Part shown: positions 17,616 through 26,265 of the stretch, one piece after another
How positions within the stretch are numbered: the first letter of the stretch is position 1
Layout of the letters: each line of letters begins with the position of its first letter
Source: Stagnimonas sp.
GTDB lineage: Bacteria; Pseudomonadota; Gammaproteobacteria; Nevskiales; Nevskiaceae
Reading direction: 5' to 3'
DNA: 43,378 bases
Assembly (NCBI GenBank): GCA_030696045.1
Contig: JAUYNO010000074.1
Location: 1-43,378 of the forward strand
Notes under the pieces: model-generated
Told to the model about the DNA's origin: nothing
Seen by the model: only the letters and a program-made list of their open reading frames with translations
Database searches by the model: none
Position numbers and translations under genes: made by a program

Positions 17616-17751
17616 GCGTAAGCTTCCGTTGCTTGGCAATCTGAATCAGCAGGCAGGTTGTAAGCATTACGCCACAATCCGCGTGCCATAAGCTCCGACT
17701 TTCGCCTCGTAAAAATCCACGGGGGAAGAGCCGCAGCTCGCCCAGGCGGCT

Positions 17752-19002
17752 TCAGGCTTCGGGGACGGATTCCCCGCGCACCAGGTCCTCGAACGACTCG
17801 CGCTCACGCACCAGCAGGGCACGACCGGCATCCACCATCACCTCGGCGGCGCGGCCGCGCGAGTTGTAGTTGCTGGCCATGGTGAAGCCGTAGGCGCCGG
17901 CGGTGCGCACCGCCAGCAGGTCGCCCTCGCGCACGGCGAGCAGGCGTTCCTTGCCCAGCCAGTCGCCGGTCTCGCAGACCGGACCGACCACGTCGTAGAT
18001 CAGCGCCGCTTCGTCGCTGCGCGGCTGCACCGGCACGATATCCATCCAGGCCTGGTACAGGGTCGGGCGGATCAGGTCGTTCATCGCGGCGTCGACGATG
18101 CAGAAATTCTTTTCCTCGCCGGTCTTCAGCACTTCGACCCGGGTGACCAGCAAGCCGGCATTGGCGGCAATGGCGCGGCCCGGCTCGCAGTGCACTTCCA
18201 GCGCCCGGCCGGCCAGGCGCGGCAGCAGGCGTGCCGCCCATTCGGCCGGCTCGACGGTCTGTTCGTCGCGGTAGCGCACGCCCAGGCCGCCGCCGACGTC
18301 GATATGGCTCAGCTCGATGCCGGTCGCCGCCAGCCGGTCCACCAGCGCCAGCATGCGGTCGAGCGCGTCGAGCAGGGGGGCGTCGTCCAGCAGCTGCGAG
18401 CCGATATGGCTGGCGATGCCGGCGATGGCGATGCCCGGCAGCCGCGCCGCCTCCTGGTAGAGGCGCTCGGCCTCGGCCAGGCCGATGCCGAACTTGTTGG
18501 CCTTGAGGCCGGTGGAGATGTAGGGATGGGTCTTGGCATCGACGTCGGGATTGACCCGCAGCGCAATGCGGGCGCGCTCGCCCCGGCGGGCGGCGACAGT
18601 CGACAGCCGGCGCAGCTCCGACTCCGATTCGACATTGAAGCAGCCCACGCCCGCCGCCAGCGCCTGCTGCATCTCGGCGGCGGTCTTGCCGACGCCGGAG
18701 AACACGATCTTCTTCGGATCACCGCCCGCGCGCAGCACCCGCGCCAGCTCGCCGCCGGAGACGATGTCGAAGCCGGCGCCCAGCCGCGCCAGCACATTCA
18801 GCACCGCCAGATTGGAGTTGGCCTTGACCGCGTAGTGCACGCAGTGCGGCACGCTGGCCAGGGCCTGGTCGAAGGCGCGGTAGTGCCGCTCCAACGTGGC
18901 GCGCGAATAGACATAGAGCGGGGTGCCGTAGCGATCCGCCAGCGCCGCGACCGGCAGGGCTTCGGCGTACAGGGCGCCGTCACGCAGGGTGAAATGATCC
19001 AC
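17752..19002 (-). CDS. lysA: Diaminopimelate decarboxylase
   Basis: 416 aa, the usual length. The PLP lysine is K60 in HYAVKANSN. Other fold-III motifs are VSGGELARVL, HIDVGGGLGVRY and EPGRAIAANAG, and the substrate-binding Cys-Glu is in VVGPVCETGD. It makes L-lysine from meso-diaminopimelate. 18 bp after lptM and presumably cotranscribed; dapF, which often follows lptM-lysA, is not here. Confidence 0.96.
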   Translation of the reverse strand: MDHFTLRDGALYAEALPVAALADRYGTPLYVYSRATLERHYRAFDQALASVPHCVHYAVKANSNLAVLNVLARLGAGFDIVSGGELARVLRAGGDPKKIVFSGVGKTAAEMQQALAAGVGCFNVESESELRRLSTVAARRGERARIALRVNPDVDAKTHPYISTGLKANKFGIGLAEAERLYQEAARLPGIAIAGIASHIGSQLLDDAPLLDALDRMLALVDRLAATGIELSHIDVGGGLGVRYRDEQTVEPAEWAARLLPRLAGRALEVHCEPGRAIAANAGLLVTRVEVLKTGEEKNFCIVDAAMNDLIRPTLYQAWMDIVPVQPRSDEAALIYDVVGPVCETGDWLGKERLLAVREGDLLAVRTAGAYGFTMASNYNSRGRAAEVMVDAGRALLVRERESFEDLVRGESVPEA

Positions 19003-19020
19003 GGAGATAGGGCAGACAGG

Positions 19021-19224
19021 TCAGGGCAGCTGGAGCGGAGCCGTATGGGGCTGGTTGGAGTCCGGCGGCTGGCGCGCTTCGGGCGCGGCAGCCGGTATCT
19101 CGCCGGCGGTCGGGGCTGGAGCCGGAGCCGGGATCACCAGCGGGCCCATCTGCCCGCAGGCGGCGGCCAGGCTGGCAAGGGCCAGCAGCGGCAGATAGCG
19201 CAGGGCGCGGAGGGCAGTACTCAT
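19021..19224 (-). CDS. lptM: LptM (YifL) lipoprotein
   Basis: 67 aa with lipobox LAAAC (C23) followed at once by the family signature CGQMGPL and a Pro/Ala-rich tail. LptM is a small outer-membrane lipoprotein that helps mature the LptD-LptE lipopolysaccharide translocon. Its position just before lysA is conserved in many gammaproteobacteria. Confidence 0.9.
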   Translation of the reverse strand: MSTALRALRYLPLLALASLAAACGQMGPLVIPAPAPAPTAGEIPAAAPEARQPPDSNQPHTAPLQLP

Positions 19225-19268
19225 GCCGCTATTCTACGGGCCCCGACCTGCCCACACCGCGCCACGCC

Positions 19269-19943
19269 ATGTCCCGCAACGAAGACGCCGTCATCCTCCC
19301 CGCCCCCGGCAACCACACCGCGACCGTGATTTGGCTGCACGGCCTGGGCGCCGACGGCAACGACTTCGTGCCCATCGTGCCGGAGCTGGGCCTGCCCAGG
19401 CAGCACGGCATCAAGTTCGTGTTTCCGCATGCGCCGGTGCAGCCGGTGACCATCAACAACGGCATGCCCATGCGCGCCTGGTACGACATCCTGTCGCTGA
19501 CCCGCATGGAAAAGCAGGACATTGCCGGCACCCAGGCCTCGGCGGCACGCATCGCCGGCCTGCTCGATGCCGAGCGCGCCGCCGGCATCCCCGGCGAGCG
19601 GCTGATCCTGGCCGGCTTCTCGCAAGGCTGCGCGATGACGCTCTACACCGGCCTGCGCTATCCGCACCGGCTCGGCGGCCTGCTGGCGCTGTCCGGCTAC
19701 CTGCCGCTGCACGACCGGCTCGCCACCGAAGCCGCGGCCGTCAACAAGAACCTGCCGATCCTGATGTGCCATGGCCAGTACGACCCGGTGCTGCCGATGG
19801 TGCTGGGCAAGTCCTCGGCCGAGATCCTCACGGCCGCCGGCTATCCGGTGGACTGGCGCGAATACCCGATGCAGCATCAGGTCTGCGCCGAAGAGATCGA
19901 CGCCATCGGCGACTTCCTGCGCCAGCGGCTCGCCTTGGGATGA
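19269..19943 (+). CDS. Carboxylesterase / phospholipase family alpha/beta hydrolase
   Basis: 224 aa; family pattern IWLHGLGADGNDFVPIVPEL with catalytic S118 (GFSQG), D172 (GQYDPVLP) and H203 (MQHQV). Similar to Pseudomonas carboxylesterase II and to acyl-protein thioesterases. Cytoplasmic, no signal peptide. 44 bp from the divergent lptM; overlaps the next gene by ATGA. Confidence 0.9.
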   Translation: MSRNEDAVILPAPGNHTATVIWLHGLGADGNDFVPIVPELGLPRQHGIKFVFPHAPVQPVTINNGMPMRAWYDILSLTRMEKQDIAGTQASAARIAGLLDAERAAGIPGERLILAGFSQGCAMTLYTGLRYPHRLGGLLALSGYLPLHDRLATEAAAVNKNLPILMCHGQYDPVLPMVLGKSSAEILTAAGYPVDWREYPMQHQVCAEEIDAIGDFLRQRLALG

Positions 19944-21688
19944 GCCTGGCGAGCGCGCCGGACGACCGGGCGCCCGACTCGGCGGCGCAGCGGGCCATCC
20001 TGCTGTTCGCCATCTTCAGCGGCATCCTGCTGCTGGTTGCGCACGAGGCGCTCGACGCCAACGCCGCCTGGTTCAATGACCGGTCGCTCCGCACCCTCTG
20101 GTTCACGCTCGCCACCGCGCCCCCGCTGTTCGCGGCGCTCTGCATCCAGCGCCTCGGTGACCGCCGCTTCTGGCTCGGGCTGGCCGCCTACACGCTGCTG
20201 CTGTCCTACCTCGCCTACTACTCCGGGCGGGCGATGGAGCCGAACGGCATCGAGGTCGGCGCCGTGGCGCTGCCCTATGTCTGGACCCTGATCGCCAGCG
20301 GCCATGTGCTGAGCGCCTGGTTCGCGGTCAGCCTGCGGCGCGAGGGCTACGGCTATCCGCTGCTGTTCGAGGCCGCCTGGCGAATGGTCTCGACGCTGGC
20401 GCAGGTGTTCGCCTACACCGGCGCCTTCTGGCTGCTCCTGCTGTTGTGGGCGGCGCTGTTCAAGGCGCTCGGCATCGAGTTCTTCCGCGAGCTATTCGAG
20501 CTGCCGCGCTTCATCTACCCGGTCACCAGCCTGGTCGCCGGCTACGGGCTGGTGATCGCCCGTACCCGGAGCAGCCTCGGCGACGCCGTGCACCTGCGGG
20601 TGCTGGCCTTGTGGCGCGGCCTGCTGCCGCTGGCGGCGCTGCTGGCGCTGGCCTTCGCTGGTGCCCTGCTACTGCGCGGCGTCGAGCCGCTGTGGGCGAC
20701 GCGCCATGCCACGCAGCTACTGCTGGCCCTGGTGTTCGCGCTGGTAGCACTCGCCAATGCCGCCTACGGCAAGGGCGGCGAAGCGCAGCCGCGACACGCG
20801 ATTCGTTGGCTGGTGACGGCAGCGCTCACCCTGCTACCGCTGTTCGTCGCGCTCGCCGCCTGGGCCCTGAGCCTGCGCTGGCGCCAGTACGGCCTGAGCC
20901 TGGATCGGCTGTGGGCGGCGCTGCTGGTGTTTGTCGCCGGGGTCTATGCGCTCGGTTACGCGGTGGCGGCCCTGCGCCGCGACAGCCCGGTGTGGCTGGC
21001 CGGCATCGCGCCGGTCAATCGCGCCGCCTCGCTGATTGCCGTGGTCCTGTTGCTGCTGACCCAGACCGGCGCGCTCGATTTTCGCGCCATCACCGCGCAC
21101 AGCCTGCTGGCTCGTGGTGCTGAGCTGAAGGACGAGGACCTGGGCTATCTGCGCTGGGAGCTGGGACATCCGGGGCTGTATGCGCTGCAGCGGCTGCAGA
21201 CGGAATCGGAACCGGAGCGCGCCCGACAGATCGCCGCGCTGATCGCCCGCAAGCGCCGCTGGGAATTCGGTCCAGTGATCGGCGATGGTCCGCCGCGCCT
21301 GAGGCTGGCCGCCGACCTCGGCCCACTACCCCAAGGTCTGCAGCATTTCGCCGAAACCCACGTCAACGGCCCCGGCAGCTCAAACGATTGCGGCGAGCCA
21401 GCCGAATGCTGGCTGCTGCGTGCCGACCTGATCCCGGGCGGCGATCCGGAATGGCTGCGACTGCGCATGCCCGCGCCGGGCCTGGCAAATGAATCGCAGG
21501 TGGTGCAGCTCGAAGTGCTGAAACCCTGTGCCCAGGCTTGGTGTGTCGCTGAAGTCGGCGTGATCTGGCGCGATGCCGAAGCGATCCGCACGCTACGTCG
21601 GGAACTGGAGGCCAATCACTACCGGCCGGCTCCGCAGCAAAAGCTCGACCTCGAAGTCGGCGGCGAGCGATTGGAGTTCTGGCGGTAG
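19940..21688 (+). CDS. DUF4153-type polytopic membrane protein
   Basis: 582 aa from ATG 19940, overlapping the esterase stop by ATGA. The first ~390 residues hold about ten hydrophobic helices; from ~395 (LARGAELKDEDLGYLRWELG) the rest is a soluble domain with two Cys pairs (DCGEPAECW, PCAQAWC) that could be disulfides if periplasmic. The arrangement fits DUF4153 proteins, whose function is unknown. Translational coupling hints at a shared role with the esterase. Confidence 0.8.
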   Translation: MSLASAPDDRAPDSAAQRAILLFAIFSGILLLVAHEALDANAAWFNDRSLRTLWFTLATAPPLFAALCIQRLGDRRFWLGLAAYTLLLSYLAYYSGRAMEPNGIEVGAVALPYVWTLIASGHVLSAWFAVSLRREGYGYPLLFEAAWRMVSTLAQVFAYTGAFWLLLLLWAALFKALGIEFFRELFELPRFIYPVTSLVAGYGLVIARTRSSLGDAVHLRVLALWRGLLPLAALLALAFAGALLLRGVEPLWATRHATQLLLALVFALVALANAAYGKGGEAQPRHAIRWLVTAALTLLPLFVALAAWALSLRWRQYGLSLDRLWAALLVFVAGVYALGYAVAALRRDSPVWLAGIAPVNRAASLIAVVLLLLTQTGALDFRAITAHSLLARGAELKDEDLGYLRWELGHPGLYALQRLQTESEPERARQIAALIARKRRWEFGPVIGDGPPRLRLAADLGPLPQGLQHFAETHVNGPGSSNDCGEPAECWLLRADLIPGGDPEWLRLRMPAPGLANESQVVQLEVLKPCAQAWCVAEVGVIWRDAEAIRTLRRELEANHYRPAPQQKLDLEVGGERLEFWR

Positions 21689-21794
21689 GGCCGCCAGCTT
21701 CCGCCCGACCTGTGCGCGCGCCGCGTAGCAGCGCCCCTCCGCGGCCTCCCGGAAGAGTCCGATGCCCTAGAGCTTTTTGAGCTGGGCTGACGCC

Positions 21795-22481
21795 TCACCC
21801 CGTCTCGATGTTTTCCAACAACTGCCGCATCAGCCGGTTGTTGCCGGCAAAGTTCGGCAGCGCGGCGAGGATGCTCTCCGGCGCCTGCACATAGCGCGCC
21901 GGCGCGGGCCGCTCGACGGCGAACCAGTCGCGGGCGTTGGCGGCGGTGACTTCGAGATGGAACTGGATACCCGCCACCCGCGCACCGCGCGAGTAGGCCT
22001 GGTTGGCACAGGCCTCGCTGCGCATCAGCGGCTCGCAGCCGGGTGGCAGCGCAAAGGTATCGCCGTGCCAGTGGAAGGCGGTGAATTCCTCAGGGAAGCC
22101 GGCGAAGGCGGCGTCCCGGCGGCCGGCCTCGCTCAGCCGCACCGGGTGCCAGCCGATTTCCGCCTCGGCATTGCGCGACACCGGGCCGCCGAGCTGGTCG
22201 GCGATCAGCTGGCTGCCCAGGCAGATGCCGAGCAGGCGCTTGCCACCATCCAGCGCACGCCGGATCAGCTGCTTCTCGGCGATCAGCCAGCGGTACTCCT
22301 CGTGCTGGTAGATGTTCATCGGCCCGCCCATCACGATCAGCCAGTCGAAGGCTTCGAGGGCGGGCGGCGATTCGCCGCGCTGCAGCCGGGTGCAGCTCAC
22401 TTCATGACCGCGCGCAGCCAGCCAGGGCGCGATGCAGCCTAGGTCTTCGTGTTCCGCGTGTTGCAGCCAGTGGACGCGCAT
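21795..22481 (-). CDS. Class I glutamine amidotransferase-like protein
   Basis: 228 aa from ATG 22481. Catalytic triad: C87 in GICLGSQL, H175 and E177 in QFHLEVT. MGGPMNIYQ is the oxyanion strand. Single-domain GMP-synthase-like GATase with no synthetase partner nearby, as in the YfeJ/PuuD-like group. Probably hydrolyses a gamma-glutamyl amide; substrate unknown. Divergent from the lipoprotein gene at 22560. Confidence 0.88.
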   Translation of the reverse strand: MRVHWLQHAEHEDLGCIAPWLAARGHEVSCTRLQRGESPPALEAFDWLIVMGGPMNIYQHEEYRWLIAEKQLIRRALDGGKRLLGICLGSQLIADQLGGPVSRNAEAEIGWHPVRLSEAGRRDAAFAGFPEEFTAFHWHGDTFALPPGCEPLMRSEACANQAYSRGARVAGIQFHLEVTAANARDWFAVERPAPARYVQAPESILAALPNFAGNNRLMRQLLENIETG

Positions 22482-22559
22482 CTTCCGGAGGTGAGAGGGT
22501 TTGATCTGGATTGCGCGCAAGCCTACGCGCAGCTTCAACGGAATGACAGACTGCCGCGC

Positions 22560-23492
22560 ATGCGCCTTGCCCCCGCTCCCCTCACGGTCAACATCCTGCT
22601 CGCCGCCACCCTGCTGAGCGCCTGCAGCTATCTGCGCGCGCCGCCGGTGTCGGCGGTCGCCAATCCCGAATTGAAGGAGCTCTCGGGCCTGACGCGCTCG
22701 CTCACCAGCGACGACTGGCTGTGGGCCCACAACGACAGCGGTGACCGGGCGCGGCTGTTCCGGGTCGGGCTCGATGGCAGCGACGGCGGCGTGGTGGAAG
22801 TGCCGGGCGCGATGGCGGTTGATTGGGAAGACATCGCCACCTTCCGCTGGCTCGGTCGGCCGGCCCTGCTGATCGGCGATATCGGCGACAACTACGCGCT
22901 GCGCCGCTCGGTGACGCTGTACGCGGTCGCCGATCCCGGCCCGCAGGGGGAGTCCGCCGAGCTGCTGTGGTCCTTGGCGCTGCGCTATCCGGACGGCCCG
23001 CGCGATGCCGAGGGCCTGGCGGTGGACCCGGTCAGCGGCGACATCCTGATCCTGAGCAAGCGCGAGCGCCCGCCGCTGATCTATCGGCTGCCGATGCCGA
23101 CCCGGGCGCCGGAGCCCGGGACCATCGTCGTGGCCGCGCGGCTGGGCCCGGTGCTGGGGCTGCCGAAGCCGAGCGGGGTCGATCTCGCCGACGATCCCAA
23201 GTTCGGAACCCTGCGCGACTGGCCAACCGCGCTCGACATCGCGCCGGATGGCGGGTTCGCCGTGGTCACCACCTACAAGGACGCCTACTTCTATCGCCAC
23301 CCGCCGGGCGAGCCCTGGGCCGAGAGCTTCGCCCGCAAGCCGCTGACCGTGGACCTGCCGCAATGGCGGCAAACCGAGGCCGGCACCGTCAGTGCCGACG
23401 GCAAGCGCTTCTGCGCCGGTGCCGAGCGGCGCGCCGGCTTCGCCTGCCTGCCCTTGCCCCGCAGTTCAGTCGCCGAAGGATCGCAGCCATAG
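22560..23492 (+). CDS. Lipoprotein, probable beta-propeller
   Basis: 310 aa from ATG 22560, chosen because it opens a lipoprotein signal (NILLAATLLSAC). The mature part has repeated propeller-like strands (ELSGLTRSLTSDDWLWAHNDSGD, DAEGLAVDPVSGDILILSK, PTALDIAPDGGFAVVTTYKDA). No catalytic motif recognised. The last 27 bp overlap the 3' end of the convergent fRMsr gene. Confidence 0.8.
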   Translation: MRLAPAPLTVNILLAATLLSACSYLRAPPVSAVANPELKELSGLTRSLTSDDWLWAHNDSGDRARLFRVGLDGSDGGVVEVPGAMAVDWEDIATFRWLGRPALLIGDIGDNYALRRSVTLYAVADPGPQGESAELLWSLALRYPDGPRDAEGLAVDPVSGDILILSKRERPPLIYRLPMPTRAPEPGTIVVAARLGPVLGLPKPSGVDLADDPKFGTLRDWPTALDIAPDGGFAVVTTYKDAYFYRHPPGEPWAESFARKPLTVDLPQWRQTEAGTVSADGKRFCAGAERRAGFACLPLPRSSVAEGSQP

Positions 23493-23957
23493 CGCCGCCA
23501 CCCGCTCCAGCCCGGCGCGGTCCTGCTCATCGAAGCGGGCGGTGAGCGGGCTGTCGAGGTCGAGCACGCCCAGCAGCTGGCCGTCGCGCAGCAGGGGCAC
23601 CACGATCTCGGAATTGCTGGCGGAGTCGCAGGCGATATGGCCGGGAAAGGCATGCACATCTGCCACCACCTGGGTCTCGCCGCTGGCGGCGGCGGTGCCG
23701 CAGACACCCTTGCCGATGGCAATGCGCACGCAGGCCGGCTTGCCCATGAAAGGCCCGAGCACCAGCTCGCGACCGTCGTAGAGATAGAAGCCGGCCCAGT
23801 TGAGGTCGGGCAGCGAATGCCAGATCAGGCTGGCGAGGTTGGCGGCGTTGGCGATGCGGTCACGCTCGCCGTGGAACAGGGCTTCGGCCTGCTGGGCCAG
23901 CAATTGGTAGGTTTCCGGCTTGCCGGTGGCGGGGCTGGCAGGGTCGAGCAGGAACAT
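23466..23957 (-). CDS. msrC: Free methionine-(R)-sulfoxide reductase (GAF domain)
   Basis: 163 aa (E. coli YebR 165). ATG 23957 gives the family length. Cysteines at 76, 86 and 110 keep the spacing of the three redox cysteines of the E. coli enzyme; the signature VHAFPGHIACDSASNSEIV is present. Reduces free Met-R-sulfoxide using thioredoxin. Its end overlaps the convergent lipoprotein gene. Confidence 0.93.
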   Translation of the reverse strand: MFLLDPASPATGKPETYQLLAQQAEALFHGERDRIANAANLASLIWHSLPDLNWAGFYLYDGRELVLGPFMGKPACVRIAIGKGVCGTAAASGETQVVADVHAFPGHIACDSASNSEIVVPLLRDGQLLGVLDLDSPLTARFDEQDRAGLERVAALWLRSFGD

Positions 23958-24113
23958 GGCTGGGGGATGGGGAATGGGGGACGGGAAGCACCATGCGGGT
24001 GCTGGGGCTGGTCCGCAATCCCCCGCCCGGCAGGCCGATTCAAACCCCTGGGCCGGCACCTGCATCCTTCCGGGTCGCGCTACGATTCCGCCATTCTGTC
24101 CCGGAGATTCCCG

Positions 24114-26198
24114 ATGAGCCGTTTTGCCCTGGGCGCCGTCGCGCTCGTCCTGCTGGCCGCTTGCGGCAAGCAGGAAACCCCACCCGCCGCCGTCCCGGCG
24201 CCGCTGGTCGCCCCCGCGCCGAAGTCCGGCATCGACCTGAGCCAGATCGACGCCGCCGTAAGGCCGCAGGACGACCTCTACCGCCACCTCAACGGCAAGT
24301 GGCTGGACAGCTATCCGATCCCCGCCGACAAGTCGAACTACGGCTCCTTCACCAAGCTCGACGACGCGGCGCAGGAGCAGCTCAAGACCATCATCGAGAC
24401 CGCCGCCACCAGCAAGGCGCGCAAGCCGGGCTCGGAAGAGCAGAAGGTCGGTGACTTCTTCGCCAGCTACATGAACGAGGCCAAGCTCGAAGAACTGGGC
24501 ATCACGCCGCTCGCGGCCGAGTTCACCGCCATCGACGCCATCAAGGACAAGAAGGAACTGGGCGCGGCCTTCGCGCACCTGAGTCAGCTCGGCGCCGGCG
24601 CGCCGCTGTTCCTGTTCATCCACCAGGACGCCAAGGACGCCACCCAGTACACCGCCGACCTGCTGCAGGCCGGCCTCGGGCTGCCGGAGCGTGACTACTA
24701 CCTGCAGGACGACGCCAAGTTCAAGGACATCCGTGGCCAGTACCTGAAGCACCTGGAAACGGTGTTCGGGCTCGCCGCCATCGCCGAGCCGGCCAAGGCC
24801 GCGAAGGCGGTGATGGCGCTGGAAACCCGGCTCGCCAAGGGCCATTGGGACAAGGTGAAGAACCGCGATCCGGTCGCTACCTACAACAAGTTCGAGGCCG
24901 GCAAGCTCGGCACCCTGACCGGCGCCATCGACTGGAGCGCCTACCTGGGCGGCCTCGGTCTCGCCGCCCAGCCCGCGCTGGTGGTGAGCCAGCCCAGCTA
25001 TGTCAGCGCGCTCGGCAAGGCGGTGCAGGCGGTCAGCCTCGAGGACTGGAAGGTCTACCTGAAGTGGCAGCTGCTGAGCAGCTTCTCGCCCTTCCTCTCC
25101 AAGCCCTTCGTCGACGCCGACTTCGCCTTCTTCAAGAAGACGCTCAACGGCCAGCAGGAAATGGAGCCGCGCTGGAAGCGTGGCGTCGACGTGGTCGAGT
25201 TCGGCTCCGGCGGCCTGGGCTTCTCGCGCGGCCTGTCCGAAGTGCTGGGCAAGCTCTATGTGCAGAAGCATTTCCCGCCGGAAGCCAAGGCGCGGATGGA
25301 AACCCTGGTCAAGAACCTGCTCACCGCCTACGGCCAGAGCATCGACGGCCTGAGCTGGATGAGCGACGAGACCAAGGCCGCCGCGAAGGTGAAGCTCTCG
25401 AAGTTCAGCACCAAGATCGGCTACCCCGACCAGTGGCGCGACTACTCGGCCTTCGAGGTCAAGGCCGATGATCTGTACGGCAACCTGGTGCGCGGCGCCG
25501 CGTTCGACTCCGCCCGCAACCTCGCCAAGCTCGGCAAGCCGATCGACCGCAAGGAATGGATCATGTCGCCGCAGACGGTGAACGCCTACTACAACCCGGA
25601 GATGAACGAGATCGTGTTCCCGGCGGCGATCCTGCAGCCGCCGTTCTTCGATCTGAATGCCGACGACGCCGCCAACTACGGTGGCATCGGCGCGGTGATC
25701 GGCCACGAAATTTCCCATGGCTTCGATGACCAGGGCAGCCAGTACGACGGCGACGGCAACCTGCGCATGTGGTGGACCAAGGACGACCGCGCCAAGTTCG
25801 ACGCCCTGGGCGCCAAGCTGGCCGCGCAGTACGACGGCTACGAGCCGGTGAAGGGCTATCACCTCAACGGCAAGTTCACGCTCGGTGAGAACATCGGCGA
25901 CCTCGGCGGCCTCACCGTCGCGCACAAGGCCTATGTGCTGTCGCTGGCCGGCAAGGACGCGCCGGTGATCGACGGCTACACCGGCGACCAGCGCTTCTTC
26001 CTCGGCTGGGCCCAGGTCTGGCGCCGCAAGTACCGCGAGGAAAACCTGCTGACCCGGATCAAGACCGATCCGCACTCGCCCAGCGAGTTCCGCGCCAACG
26101 GCACCATGGTCAACCTGCCGTCCTTCCACGCCGCCTTCGGCACCAAGGAAGGCGACAAGATGTACAAGGCCGAGGCCGAGCGCATCATCATCTGGTGA
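24114..26198 (+). CDS. M13 family (neprilysin/PepO-like) metallopeptidase lipoprotein 1
   Basis: 694 aa from ATG 24114 (GGAG upstream). Lipobox LLAAC near residue 17, so probably tethered in the envelope. Zinc site H531-E-I-S-H535 with E592 in GENIGD as third ligand; NAYYN (substrate backbone) and the C-terminal ...YKAEAERIIIW, typical of the family end, are present. M13 enzymes cut small peptides. A paralogue follows directly. Confidence 0.93.
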   Translation: MSRFALGAVALVLLAACGKQETPPAAVPAPLVAPAPKSGIDLSQIDAAVRPQDDLYRHLNGKWLDSYPIPADKSNYGSFTKLDDAAQEQLKTIIETAATSKARKPGSEEQKVGDFFASYMNEAKLEELGITPLAAEFTAIDAIKDKKELGAAFAHLSQLGAGAPLFLFIHQDAKDATQYTADLLQAGLGLPERDYYLQDDAKFKDIRGQYLKHLETVFGLAAIAEPAKAAKAVMALETRLAKGHWDKVKNRDPVATYNKFEAGKLGTLTGAIDWSAYLGGLGLAAQPALVVSQPSYVSALGKAVQAVSLEDWKVYLKWQLLSSFSPFLSKPFVDADFAFFKKTLNGQQEMEPRWKRGVDVVEFGSGGLGFSRGLSEVLGKLYVQKHFPPEAKARMETLVKNLLTAYGQSIDGLSWMSDETKAAAKVKLSKFSTKIGYPDQWRDYSAFEVKADDLYGNLVRGAAFDSARNLAKLGKPIDRKEWIMSPQTVNAYYNPEMNEIVFPAAILQPPFFDLNADDAANYGGIGAVIGHEISHGFDDQGSQYDGDGNLRMWWTKDDRAKFDALGAKLAAQYDGYEPVKGYHLNGKFTLGENIGDLGGLTVAHKAYVLSLAGKDAPVIDGYTGDQRFFLGWAQVWRRKYREENLLTRIKTDPHSPSEFRANGTMVNLPSFHAAFGTKEGDKMYKAEAERIIIW

Positions 26199-26218
26199 GT
26201 TGTTGAATCCACCATCCC

Positions 26219-26254
26219 AGGGCCGGTCACGCGACCGGCCCTGCTTATTTCATT
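26219..26254 (+). terminator. Hairpin between the two M13 genes (terminator or attenuator)
   Basis: Perfect 10-bp stem AGGGCCGGTC / GACCGGCCCT with 4-nt loop (26219-26242), followed by the T-rich GCTTATTTCATTT. The T tract is interrupted, so it may end only part of the transcripts and set the ratio of the two peptidases. Confidence 0.6.
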
Positions 26255-26265
26255 TGGGAGTTCCC

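Noticed and set aside
23958..26129. Large minus-strand frame opposite M13 gene 1
   Set aside because: Shadow of the peptidase. Only its C-terminal part below 23957, the GAF-type reductase, is a real gene.
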